A DNA stretch of 53,877 nt, from the NCBI GenBank assembly GCA_002394685.1, contig DGUP01000050.1, positions 1 through 53,877 on the forward strand, in the 5' to 3' direction. The translations under genes were made by a program, and so were the position numbers. This stretch comes from Treponema sp. UBA4307. Lineage in GTDB: Bacteria > Spirochaetota > Spirochaetia > Treponematales > Treponemataceae. The notes under the pieces are model-generated. The model searched no databases and was not told where the DNA came from. It saw nothing but the letters and a program-made list of their open reading frames with translations. This document shows positions 1 to 7,204 of this stretch, piece by piece; within the stretch, counting starts at the first letter, position 1; the number at the start of each line of letters is the position of its first letter.

Positions 1-356
1 AGCAAATCCGTAAAATCATTTTTATTCGTATTTAAAATATATTTTCAACCTACAATTAGTTTATTTCCTGTTTTAGAAATTGTAAAGTAAAAATATAAAA
101 AAATGTTATACAAAAATGTTATAAAAAAGTACAAAACTTTATAATCTTTTAAAAAATTTAAAAATAAAACATTTCTCAAGAGAATATAGATGAAACGAAA
201 AGTTTCATTCCTGCAAATACTCAATTTTCTCTCCACTTAATAGAGAAATCCATGATATCCAGTTATATTTGCAGGTATTTTAGTACATGGAAGGGAATCC
301 TCCTGCTAAAGAAACTGGATTTTAAACCAGAGCTTTCTTTAAATATCAGAATTCTA
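1..356. other. AT-rich non-coding end with nested inverted repeats
   Basis: No convincing gene is present; the only long ORF is low-complexity Phe/Leu/Tyr-rich translation of AT-rich DNA. Three dyads are visible. ATGAAAC at 190-196 matches GTTTCAT at 202-208. CTGCAAATA at 211-219 matches TATTTGCAG at 266-274, and encloses TTTCTCT at 226-232 with AGAGAAA at 242-248. A hairpin at 308-340 follows the relaxase gene. Confidence 0.5.
308..340 (-). terminator. Hairpin after the relaxase gene
   Basis: AAAGAAA at 308-314 and CTGG at 315-318 pair with CCAG at 327-330 and TTTCTTT at 334-340. It lies just downstream of the relaxase stop codon. The stem is AT-rich and there is no strong T-run, so termination strength is uncertain. 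Confidence 0.4.
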
Positions 357-1856
357 TCATCTCTCCCATTCCCTCTCTCTCTTCAGCTTCCTTTCCGCCT
401 CCCGTCCTAGCTCAAATTCCCTGTACCATGGGCTTTTCTGCATCCACTCTTTTACATCATTGAAACCATAATCTGCAATAATACCTGAAATCTTACGAAG
501 CAGTTCCGGTGTTGCGCTTTCAAACATTTGTCTGATTTCATCGGCTCCGAAGAACCGCTTTGTTCCGTAGGATGTCTCCTTCGTGTAGCCGTTCAGCTGA
601 TGGTCATACTGCTTAATCTGATTGTCATATCCGTCTTTTATTGCCTTATTTGAATTTGCAAAAGCAGAAACAAACATATCTACTATCGGATCCAGCTGTT
701 CATCCCGATAGGTTCTCTGAGCATCCTTACAGCGCTCTTTGGTCCATTCCTTAAAGTTCTGAATACTCGGCATGAGTTCTTCCCACTTGGAGATTTCTTC
801 AAGGACATCAATGTTCTTTTCGGTCAATGCAGAAAGAAGTGTATAAACCCGATTACGCTGCAGGTCTTTTTCTTTCTGAAAGTCTTCCAGAGTTTTTCCA
901 ACTTCATCTCGTGGCTTTGGCGTATCCTCAATTTCAAGGCCGTGTGAACGTGCTATGAAAATCCACTTTTCCCGGCACATCTTATCAAAGGTCATTTTAG
1001 GATTATTCTTCTTGCTGATTTTCTTTTCAGGATCTAGAGGCAGGATGCCGGCTTTGAGCAAAGCCTGAGTCTGGTTACTTGTGGTAAGTCCTGTTTCTTC
1101 ATCCTTACATGGCCAAGCACGACGCAGATGAAAATGAGGTGCTCCCATTTCATCCTGATGCATTGCCCAGTTCAGAATGAAGAAAGGCTTTCCGTGTTCT
1201 TCGTTCCACTTGTTCAGCCACGTTAAATATTCCTCAAAGCAGGATAGGGAAACTTCAACTTCCGGATACTGCTCCATGCGGCCAATCTGAAGGATCTGTT
1301 CTTCCGGAGCATGCATGGTTTTCTTTCGCCATTCATCCATGGTTACTACACGTTCCTTGTGACGGCTTTTGATGTAGTTCTGATTTGTCTGTTCCAGCTG
1401 GGCGCCGAAGGTTTCTTCGTAGTATTTGAGTTCGCCTTTATCAAAGCTGATGTCAGTACCGCACCAGGACCAGATGACATTCTTGTCAGATTTATCTTTT
1501 GCAATATGTTCAGGATTTGAATCAAAGTCTCGGTCATTGTGTCGCGATGAAAAAGTTTTTTTGTCAGTTTTACGCTTGCGTCCTGAGTTCATCGTGCAGC
1601 GCATCTTTCCCTGGGGATTTGTTTTGTAATCAGAATTGAAGCCGTAGTCTCCGCCGAGTTCTTTAAGCTGATGCAAAATGTTTCGTAATGCTTTTACATC
1701 ATCCTTTGCATGATAGACTTTATGTGAATCAAAAAGATGATTGTCACGCTCAGGATCGTTTTTGTAGTCATGTCCGTTTACCGGATTTTTCCAGGCTGGC
1801 TCGGATATGCCGTCCGGTGCATTTTGTGTTGTTGTTTTGTAAGTTGTATAAGTCAT
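357..1856 (-). CDS. MobV-family (Pre/Mob) plasmid mobilization relaxase
   Basis: This 499-residue protein is a predicted DNA relaxase that nicks the transfer origin and leads the strand during mobilization. Two MobV signatures are visible: HNDR at residues 106-109 (the family HNxR motif) and HQDE..PHFH at 233-243, which matches the metal-binding HxDExxPHxH motif. The C-terminal half is charged and helical, as is common in Pre/Mob proteins. The start is supported by AGGAGCACT before the ATG. Immediately upstream is a 160-bp region of nested dyads, the position where MobV proteins usually have their oriT. No partner coupling protein is seen, so it probably depends on a helper element. Relaxase identity is fairly secure; the exact subfamily is less so. 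Confidence 0.85.
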   Translation of the reverse strand: MTYTTYKTTTQNAPDGISEPAWKNPVNGHDYKNDPERDNHLFDSHKVYHAKDDVKALRNILHQLKELGGDYGFNSDYKTNPQGKMRCTMNSGRKRKTDKKTFSSRHNDRDFDSNPEHIAKDKSDKNVIWSWCGTDISFDKGELKYYEETFGAQLEQTNQNYIKSRHKERVVTMDEWRKKTMHAPEEQILQIGRMEQYPEVEVSLSCFEEYLTWLNKWNEEHGKPFFILNWAMHQDEMGAPHFHLRRAWPCKDEETGLTTSNQTQALLKAGILPLDPEKKISKKNNPKMTFDKMCREKWIFIARSHGLEIEDTPKPRDEVGKTLEDFQKEKDLQRNRVYTLLSALTEKNIDVLEEISKWEELMPSIQNFKEWTKERCKDAQRTYRDEQLDPIVDMFVSAFANSNKAIKDGYDNQIKQYDHQLNGYTKETSYGTKRFFGADEIRQMFESATPELLRKISGIIADYGFNDVKEWMQKSPWYREFELGREAERKLKREREWER

Positions 1857-1903
1857 AGTGCTCCTCTTGTTGTAAAAATTGACTTTGTTTTGAAGAGTGT
1901 CAT

Positions 1904-2065
1904 AAAAGTCTCTCCAGAGACTTTTAGTTCGGCAGCCTCTTCATCCGCCGATTGGAGGTTGTGTGTGTGCAAGTGACATTTTCTTTTTTCAGGGGCCCCA
2001 GTGTTGATGCTTTGCGTCAACACATATGGGGTTATGCACACACGTTGAAGTCTCTCCAGAGACTT
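1904..2065. other. Nested dyads upstream of relaxase: candidate oriT
   Basis: A perfect dyad with 10-bp arms around CC (AAAAGTCTCT/AGAGACTTTT) spans 1904-1925, and its core recurs with 8-bp arms at 2048-2065. Between them GTGTGTGC at 1963-1970 pairs with GCACACAC at 2036-2043. Inside that, GTGTTGATGC at 2001-2010 pairs with GCGTCAACAC at 2014-2023 with one T-G wobble, flanked by CCCC/GGGG. Position upstream of mobV suggests a transfer origin. An operator region is the alternative. Confidence 0.5.
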
Positions 2066-2119
2066 TATTCCATCACGTGACGGAGATCCGCTGGCCGGCA
2101 GATTTACAGAGATTCTGCC

Positions 2120-2137
2120 ATCCGCCAAATGGCGGAT
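2120..2137. repeat. Perfect 8-bp dyad after the DnaC-like gene
   Basis: ATCCGCCA and TGGCGGAT face each other across AA, immediately downstream of the stop of the DnaC-like gene on the minus strand. No T-run follows, so it is either a weak 3'-end hairpin or a protein binding site. It has the same arm-2nt-arm layout as the dyads at 1904, 2048 and 2911. Confidence 0.5.
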
Positions 2138-2140
2138 TTA

Positions 2141-2878
2141 TCATGCGACCTTTCTTTTTAAGATACGGTAACTTTCTCCTGTAAACTCAATACTTGTGGC
2201 CGTCTCGCGAAGCCTGTCTACTACGGCTTCACCGAGACTTTTCATAAGTACTTTCTTTTCAAGATTTGAAATCACGATCGTTGGAAGCTGGTTGTCATAT
2301 CGCTTTCGCAGAATGTAACTTAAGATTTCTATTTCTTTCTCTCGCTTCAAAGAACGGCCGACCTCATCAATCACAAGAAACTTTGTAGTCGAGTAATCAT
2401 TAAAGACTTCTTCTTCTGTCTGGGGAGATTTGAAGTTCATACTGGATTCCACCTTGTAAATAAGATCTTCCATGCTGATATAACGGCCCTGAGTATCACG
2501 AACTGTAGCAGCTCCGAGATGAGTCTTTCCAGTTCCTTTGGCTCCGGTCATCAGAAGAACACTTTCATTATTTTCCTGACTTACAAAATCACATACCTTC
2601 TGAAAAATGTGTTTCTCATTTTCTGTCCGGCATTCAAAGTTGAAGAAGGAACATTCTGCAAATCTCGGCGGAACTCCGCTCGAATTACTTTTGTTCCAGT
2701 TTTTAATGTTACTCAGATTTGCGGCTATTTTTTCTCTGACAGTTTTTCTTTCGTACTCAAAAATCTCTTTTTGTCTTCCCTCAAGTTTATCATCTGGGGA
2801 ATATCCGCATCTTTCCAATGCAAATCTTTCATCTGTATCAAACCGATTTAATTCATCAATTAAGTTTTGTTCTCTCAT
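2141..2878 (-). CDS. DnaC/IstB-like AAA+ ATPase
   Basis: This 245-residue protein resembles helicase loaders of the DnaC type and IstB-like ATPases. Residues 112-119 give a Walker A motif (GAKGTGKT), and 167-172 (FLVIDE) give Walker B. An N-terminal segment of about 100 residues, predicted helical, precedes the ATPase domain. The start has AGGAGTACAAC before the ATG. In mobile elements such proteins usually act with a replication initiator, and the winged-helix gene upstream (3033-3710) fits that role. The two genes are separated by about 150 bp with several hairpins, so they may be transcribed separately. A transposition helper role is less likely because no IS21-type transposase is nearby. 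Confidence 0.75.
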   Translation of the reverse strand: MREQNLIDELNRFDTDERFALERCGYSPDDKLEGRQKEIFEYERKTVREKIAANLSNIKNWNKSNSSGVPPRFAECSFFNFECRTENEKHIFQKVCDFVSQENNESVLLMTGAKGTGKTHLGAATVRDTQGRYISMEDLIYKVESSMNFKSPQTEEEVFNDYSTTKFLVIDEVGRSLKREKEIEILSYILRKRYDNQLPTIVISNLEKKVLMKSLGEAVVDRLRETATSIEFTGESYRILKRKVA

Positions 2879-2892
2879 GTTGTACTCCTATC

Positions 2893-2940
2893 AAAACTCC
2901 GCGTTAACGGCGTTGCATGGATGCAACGAATCGCAGTTTT
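2893..2940. repeat. Long imperfect hairpin, REP-like
   Basis: AAAACT (2893-2898) pairs with AGTTTT (2935-2940), GCG (2901-2903) with CGC (2932-2934), and CGTTGCAT (2911-2918) with ATGCAACG (2921-2928). Its left end, AAACTCCGCGTTA, recurs at 32741-32753 in the met operon, outside the element, which suggests a dispersed repeat. It occupies the 5' side of the DnaC-like gene. Confidence 0.5.
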
Positions 2941-2962
2941 TCCAGCGGCAAAATCTGCACAT

Positions 2963-2990
2963 AAAAAAATTACATGGAGGTAATTTTTTT
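2963..2990 (-). terminator. Palindromic A/T-rich hairpin after the replication-type gene
   Basis: Perfect 11-bp arms (seven A then TTAC, and GTAA then seven T) enclose a 6-nt loop, with a T-run on either strand. It lies downstream of the gene ending at 3033. The stem has few G-C pairs, so efficiency is uncertain. A second small dyad (TAGTGC/GCACTA, 3018-3035) overlaps that gene's stop codon. Confidence 0.5.
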
Positions 2991-3032
2991 ATGCCACCTC
3001 GTGTTGTAAAAATGTTTTAGTGCAAAATGGCA

Positions 3033-3710
3033 CTAGAAAGGCAGGTTCGCCAAAGTCTCTTCAGACACTTCATCACAGCCAGATTCCTGAACTGCCGTTA
3101 GCCGCCTTCCACTTTTTGTAATTGGAGCAGGCTTTTCAATCTCCCTTAAAGCCCACTGCATTGAATTAAAATCAGATCTCGGATTTGCTCCCTTATCTGC
3201 TTTCCATTCGCTGTAAAGCTCTATGGCTTTTTCAGTCTGTTCTTTTGTGTGATTTTTCAGAAGCTCTTCCATCTCGTTATCAGACAGAAAAACATTCTGA
3301 TTGGCACCATACGGTTTCTTTTGTTTTGGGGATGATTTTGTGATTCTTGCCGGAAGGGAAGCCTCTGTCTGTACAGATATTTGATTTATACCCGGCATCT
3401 TTGAAAAATCAATTTTAGCCTGTGCAAAGATCTTTCTGAGTTCGACTTCCTTGTTCTGTTTTCTGATTAGTTCAACTTTGATAAGGTTCAGAGCTTTCAG
3501 TTCCTTAATCCAGTTTTCAACTGTCCTGAGGCTTACCCTATGATTGGTAGCGAAGTAAGCATTCTTCTGACTGCAAAATCCATAGGTGTAAGTGAGGAAC
3601 AAAACTTCCCCGTAGAAAAGTTTTGCACCTGCAGACAGTTTAGTTTCGAACAGAACTTCCGGCGGAATCTGGATGAAATAATCAGGCTTTCTTTCAGGCT
3701 GATTTAGCAT
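3033..3710 (-). CDS. Winged-helix replication-type protein
   Basis: This 225-residue protein starts with a domain like those of plasmid and phage replication proteins. Residues about 1-80 hold a helix-turn-helix or winged-helix segment (SLRTVENWIKELKALNLIKV). A basic, Ser/Gln-rich linker follows and then a helical region with a conserved-looking SEWKADKGANPRSDF stretch. It sits directly upstream of the DnaC-like ATPase, the usual order of an initiator and its loader. The start has GGGAGTGACGG before the ATG, and its first 17 bases overlap the preceding small ORF, indicating translational coupling. I cannot name the family exactly; a regulator is the alternative. Confidence 0.6.
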   Translation of the reverse strand: MLNQPERKPDYFIQIPPEVLFETKLSAGAKLFYGEVLFLTYTYGFCSQKNAYFATNHRVSLRTVENWIKELKALNLIKVELIRKQNKEVELRKIFAQAKIDFSKMPGINQISVQTEASLPARITKSSPKQKKPYGANQNVFLSDNEMEELLKNHTKEQTEKAIELYSEWKADKGANPRSDFNSMQWALREIEKPAPITKSGRRLTAVQESGCDEVSEETLANLPF

Positions 3711-3885
3711 CCGTCACTCCCAGCTGCTTTTTTGATGAAGCAACATTGTGCCGTTCGCTTGTTGAAACCGTGTAGAACTGAACCCGTCCGTCATGATAGG
3801 TAAATGTAATGGAACATTCGCCGTGCTGAATCTGGTGATTGTTTAATTCCTGGAGTGCCTGGATAAAAACATTGTCGCTGATCAT
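3694..3885 (-). CDS. Small coupled protein of unknown function (63 aa)
   Basis: This short ORF sits between the Xis-like gene and the replication-type gene and overlaps both. Its ATG shares bases with the upstream stop (ATGA), and its end overlaps the next start by 17 bp. A good ribosome binding site (GGGAGGTG) precedes the ATG. The protein is polar, with a probable short beta hairpin (ITFTYHDGRVQFYTV). I do not recognise the family. The tight overlaps argue that it is a real gene. Confidence 0.6.
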   Translation of the reverse strand: MISDNVFIQALQELNNHQIQHGECSITFTYHDGRVQFYTVSTSERHNVASSKKQLGVTDAKSA

Positions 3886-4127
3886 GCCACACCTCCCACT
3901 GGAATTTTTGCTCCTCCAGTTGAACGATGTGCAAGAATGTAAGCTTCCAGATCCTTTTTGAGGACGAAAACTCTTTTTGACAGTCTGACTCTTGGGAGTT
4001 CTGAGTCTGGAATAAGACTGTCCAATGTAGACATGCCAATGTGCAGGATAGCTACAACCTGCTGGCGTGTAAAGAGTGCATCTTCCGGAATTTCCGGCCA
4101 GATACTAGATGTGTTTGTTGTTCTCAT
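3882..4127 (-). CDS. AlpA/excisionase-like HTH protein
   Basis: An 81-residue protein with a MerR/AlpA-type helix-turn-helix (ALFTRQQVVAILHIGMSTLD, then SKRVFVLKKDLEAYI), the pattern of small excisionases and AlpA regulators. The ORF is open upstream to 4211, but a promoter with its -35 at 4206-4211 lies in that extension, so the ATG at 4127 is chosen. It heads a cluster with the small ORF and the replication-type gene. It may serve as the excisionase for the integrase at 7205-8542 or as a regulator of the cluster. Confidence 0.7.
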   Translation of the reverse strand: MRTTNTSSIWPEIPEDALFTRQQVVAILHIGMSTLDSLIPDSELPRVRLSKRVFVLKKDLEAYILAHRSTGGAKIPVGGVA

Positions 4128-4182
4128 AAAACCTTGTCCTTTTTTGGGGTAGGCAGAAGATTTTTTGAGATCCATTGGTCTA

Positions 4183-4211
4183 AATATACAAACTGCCACT
4201 TCTTTCGTCAA
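4183..4211 (-). promoter_or_regulatory. Sigma-70 promoter of the xis-like gene cluster
   Basis: On the minus strand TTGACG (4206-4211) and TATATT (4183-4188) are separated by exactly 17 bp. The predicted transcript starts near 4176, about 50 nt before the ATG at 4127. Confidence 0.75.
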
Positions 4212-4552
4212 GCAGCATTTTCCTTCGGTTGTTACCTGCTGAAGTTAACTGAAGCATAAATAAAAAATATTTTAAAAAAAAATTGGATTTTTGATTTTAC
4301 GCCATTATTTATATTAGAAATTTATATATACCTAAATTTATATATTTACTGTGCACTTTTTTTCGGGAGGGTTCGGAAGAATTTTTCATGAGGTAATGGA
4401 CAGAATTTGCAGGAGGTCCCGAAAATACTTGCAGGAGGGGAGTACGCAGATTTGCGTTTAAATGATTTTTGGGAAGTGGATTTTTAGAAGGGATTTGAAA
4501 GGTGTTTCAAGACTTTTTAAGATAGATTCTAAGTGTCTTGGAGTTAAATGAA
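4212..4552. other. AT-rich non-coding region with direct repeats, possible origin
   Basis: No gene is visible. A very AT-rich stretch (4257-4350) contains a direct repeat AAATTTATATAT at 4318-4329 and 4334-4345, with a 16-bp period. Further on TTGCAGGAGG occurs at 4407-4416 and 4429-4438, with a 22-bp period. Next to replication-type genes this would suit an element origin of replication, but that is inference. Confidence 0.35.
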
Positions 4553-4591
4553 AAAGGCTTTCAGTCTGAATTAAACAAACTGAAAGCCTTT
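4553..4591 (-). terminator. Rho-independent terminator of the AlbA_2 gene
   Basis: AAAGGCTTTCAGT (4553-4565) and ACTGAAAGCCTTT (4579-4591) form a perfect 13-bp stem. On the minus strand the stem ends in a run of T, just after the stop at 4597. Confidence 0.9.
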
Positions 4592-4596
4592 GAAGT

Positions 4597-6261
4597 TTAA
4601 TCTTTTAATTTATAATTTGCATACTTTCCTTTTTGATTAGGGACAAGTTTGCCTTCTGCTAATAATTTCTTTATTTGTAAATAAGCTTGAACTTCTGTTA
4701 TTTTAAGCAATTCTGCTACATCTTCTTTAGTAATAACTCCGTCTTGCTGTTTTGCAAGTTTAATTATAAGTTCTGGATAACGAACTGCATCTATGTCTGT
4801 CTGTCTAACATACTTTGCACTTTCATTATTCTGTTTATAAACTTTTGCGCTTAGAATGTAAGAACGATTAGGGCCATTGCCAATGGCTTCTACTAAACCT
4901 GCTTCAACAAGATTTTCAATTGTAGAGCTTGTACGAGACTTATTAAGATGTATAACTTCACTCAATCGCTCAACAGTAACACGGCGTTCATTTCGAATTG
5001 TCGAAAGTATCATCAATGCATTTATTGAAAGTGGCTGATTACGTCTGTTTTGTTCATCAGCTATCATCTTTGTAAACTGCATATCAGGATTTGCCCGTGG
5101 TACAAACAGTTTTACTATTGATGAAGTACTTTCAGAATAGTCAGGCCAAGGACGTCCGTAAAGAATAGAGCCTTCGTAAATTCTATCGATACCACGTCCA
5201 GTTTTTTCAGCCAAACCGACTCGTTTTAATACATCGGAAAGACATGGGTTTCTTCCATGTGGTTCAACAAAAATGAGGTTTTCTGAATTTACACCTTCTA
5301 TAAATCCACCCTGACTTGAAATTGTCATTCCCTCATCATCGATCAGGACACGAACCTGTCCAAGCTGTGTATAATCTCTGTGTCCGAATGCGTTTAATAA
5401 ACCTTCCCGAAAAGCTCTAGGTGTAAACTCTGGAACAGGGATTCTAAAGAGACCATACTCCATTTCTTTTTCCGGATTCCAGGCTGTAAAGTAAGTTGAA
5501 AATCTTTCAAACAACTTTCCTAATGGTTCGTTTGAAGTTTCGTTTATTTTTACATTTGTTCCTGATAATACCTGGAATGAAGCCCTGTAAGTTGGCATAA
5601 GACGTTTTATACTTTCTGTTTTCCCAAGAAAAAGCAAACCAGTTACGGTTGGAATTATTTTTCCATTTTCTTCTACGATAAAATGTAATGCTTTATAAAA
5701 ATCTTCCTGATTTAATTCAAGCAATGATTTATCACTTCCAATACTGTTTTTAATTATACTTTTTAGGCGTTCAAATTCCAGAACATCTAAATCTTCTTCT
5801 GTTGCTCCTTCAAGTGGTTGGGCAGAAAAATCTAACAAGCTCAATTCAGACAAGCGGCTTGGTATTTCATAAGGGAACAAAGGAACTGCTTCAGGAGAAC
5901 CATCAAACTTTAATCTACGACGTAACGTTTTTCCACTGGAAGTTGCGGTAACTGTTCTTGCTTTTGGAACTTCGATGCGTAAAATATCAGTTTTATTTTC
6001 AGTTATGATTTCAGCTCTGGTTGACACAGATGGTACTGTACTGTTAGCTATTAATGCCATTACTCCGATAGCATCTTTATGCTGTTTTGTAAGACCTGTT
6101 ATTTCGCCATCGTCTTCAACACCAAGGTAAAGAATTCCACCTTCTGCATTTGCCATTCCAACAACTGCATCTATCAATTCAGAATCTGGTAATCCATTCT
6201 TTTCTTTTGTGTCAGATTTAAATTCAGTAAAAAGATCTTCTTTTTCTGGTATTGTTCTCAT
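4597..6261 (-). CDS. AlbA_2 (Schlafen-type) DNA-binding transcriptional regulator
   Basis: This 554-residue protein belongs to the widespread group sometimes annotated as RecG-like or ATP-dependent helicase-like regulators, although no helicase is present. Residues about 10-120 are the AlbA_2 nucleic-acid-binding domain (FTEFKSD, then ANAEGGILYLGVEDDG). Residues 281-360 carry the HATPase_c_4-like region (REGLLNAFGHRDY, then EKTGRGIDR). One winged helix near 415-460 and another at the C-terminus follow. The start has AGAGG upstream. The leader region between this gene and parB holds a dense array of GAGTTA inverted repeats, which suggests autoregulation. Such genes are common in accessory DNA; a role in element maintenance or defence is possible but not shown. 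Confidence 0.75.
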   Translation of the reverse strand: MRTIPEKEDLFTEFKSDTKEKNGLPDSELIDAVVGMANAEGGILYLGVEDDGEITGLTKQHKDAIGVMALIANSTVPSVSTRAEIITENKTDILRIEVPKARTVTATSSGKTLRRRLKFDGSPEAVPLFPYEIPSRLSELSLLDFSAQPLEGATEEDLDVLEFERLKSIIKNSIGSDKSLLELNQEDFYKALHFIVEENGKIIPTVTGLLFLGKTESIKRLMPTYRASFQVLSGTNVKINETSNEPLGKLFERFSTYFTAWNPEKEMEYGLFRIPVPEFTPRAFREGLLNAFGHRDYTQLGQVRVLIDDEGMTISSQGGFIEGVNSENLIFVEPHGRNPCLSDVLKRVGLAEKTGRGIDRIYEGSILYGRPWPDYSESTSSIVKLFVPRANPDMQFTKMIADEQNRRNQPLSINALMILSTIRNERRVTVERLSEVIHLNKSRTSSTIENLVEAGLVEAIGNGPNRSYILSAKVYKQNNESAKYVRQTDIDAVRYPELIIKLAKQQDGVITKEDVAELLKITEVQAYLQIKKLLAEGKLVPNQKGKYANYKLKD

Positions 6262-6286
6262 GTAAAGCCTCTTTTAATTTAATTAT

Positions 6287-6371
6287 AACTCGTTTTAACT
6301 CAACATGTCGAGTTAAAACTCAATTCTAACTCAACATTCGAGTTAGAATTGAGTTAAAATCGTGTTAGAAT
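6287..6371. repeat. Array of GAGTTA inverted repeats between parB and the AlbA_2 gene
   Basis: TTTTAACTC (6293-6301) faces GAGTTAAAA (6310-6318). Then AACTCAATTCTAACTC (6317-6332) faces its perfect 16-bp complement at 6340-6355 across 7 nt. Extra half-sites lie near 6287-6291 and 6362-6371 (GTGTTAGAAT), and GAGTTAAAAT at 6351-6360 overlaps the long arm. At least six half-sites with consensus GAGTTARAA occur within 85 bp. This is either an operator for the AlbA_2 regulator or a centromere-like site for the ParB-like protein encoded alongside. Confidence 0.7.
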
Positions 6372-7192
6372 CACGCAATTCCAAATCTTTGTGATATTCT
6401 AGCAGCATCTTCTTCAGAAAGATTTACCTCGCCAAGTTCTAGCTTAGCAATCCGCTTATCCTTCAGAATCTGACTTTTCTTTCGGCCTTTTTCAAGTTCT
6501 GACAAAACAAACAAAACTCCAAGCTTAAAAGAATCAGAGTTGATGCCTTTGCCCGTGTTAGATAATTTGTCATCAGCCACTTCTTTACCAAGTCCAGCTT
6601 TCTTTCTGGCCTCCGTAGCCTTAATCATTTCATGTGCCTTGTTGATGGAAATGCTTCCGTTCTGTATCTTCTCCAGAAGTGACGCATCCGCCTTCTTTGC
6701 TATCTCGCGCATTTTGCAAACCTGACGGGCTGATTTATTAAGCTGACGGCCAATTGCCTCATCAGAAGATCCTTGAGCATTAGGATTTGAACGTCTGATT
6801 TCATCGAGCTTCAGAAATGCTGCAAAATACTCTCCATCCGTCAACCGGCGGGAATTGAGCTGCATCTTGTATTCATATTCAATTGTCTCATCACGACTAT
6901 CAAACTTCTTAATGATAACAGGAACCTTTTCAAGGCCTGCCTTTTTAGCTGCCATAAATCTGGAATGACCGTCAACAATGATATAAGTCTCAGTTACGAT
7001 AATTGGCCTGGACTTGTCAAATCCATTGGCCTTCATATCATTTGCAATTTCCGCCACCTTATCATTTTCCTGCTGGAACACCTTCTTAAAATCCCTGTCA
7101 AAACGAAGCTGTGAAACTTCCACCATCTTAATTTTTGCATTGTCTTTATCGTTAGCCTTTTTTGTCGTATTTCCAAATAATCTCATTTTCAT
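6371..7192 (-). CDS. ParB-like partition/nuclease-fold protein
   Basis: The 273-residue protein has a ParB N-terminal domain (residues about 25-100, with VDGHSRFMAAKKAG matching the ParB box) and a KorB/HTH-like segment (SDEAIGRQLNKSARQVCKMREIA). A basic C-terminal part follows. No ParA partner is encoded nearby, so classical partition is unlikely. Orphan ParB proteins on mobile elements often act as regulators or DNA-organising factors. The second Met (7186) has better spacing from GGAG than the first, so the protein may be two residues shorter. It follows the integrase start region with about 12 bp between genes and probably shares its transcript. The adjacent GAGTTA array may be its binding site. 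Confidence 0.75.
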   Translation of the reverse strand: MKMRLFGNTTKKANDKDNAKIKMVEVSQLRFDRDFKKVFQQENDKVAEIANDMKANGFDKSRPIIVTETYIIVDGHSRFMAAKKAGLEKVPVIIKKFDSRDETIEYEYKMQLNSRRLTDGEYFAAFLKLDEIRRSNPNAQGSSDEAIGRQLNKSARQVCKMREIAKKADASLLEKIQNGSISINKAHEMIKATEARKKAGLGKEVADDKLSNTGKGINSDSFKLGVLFVLSELEKGRKKSQILKDKRIAKLELGEVNLSEEDAARISQRFGIA

Positions 7193-7204
7193 TTCTCCTG
7201 CAGT

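Noticed and set aside
45..236. 63-residue ORF at the left edge
   Set aside because: Low-complexity Phe/Leu/Tyr translation of AT-rich DNA with inverted repeats; no start signal.
1853..2128. 91-residue ORF between the relaxase and DnaC-like genes
   Set aside because: It runs straight through the nested dyads, has no ribosome binding site and no protein-like composition; the region is better explained as a transfer origin or operator.
6287..6371. CRISPR array
   Set aside because: Repeats are short inverted half-sites without regular spacers and there are no cas genes in the window.
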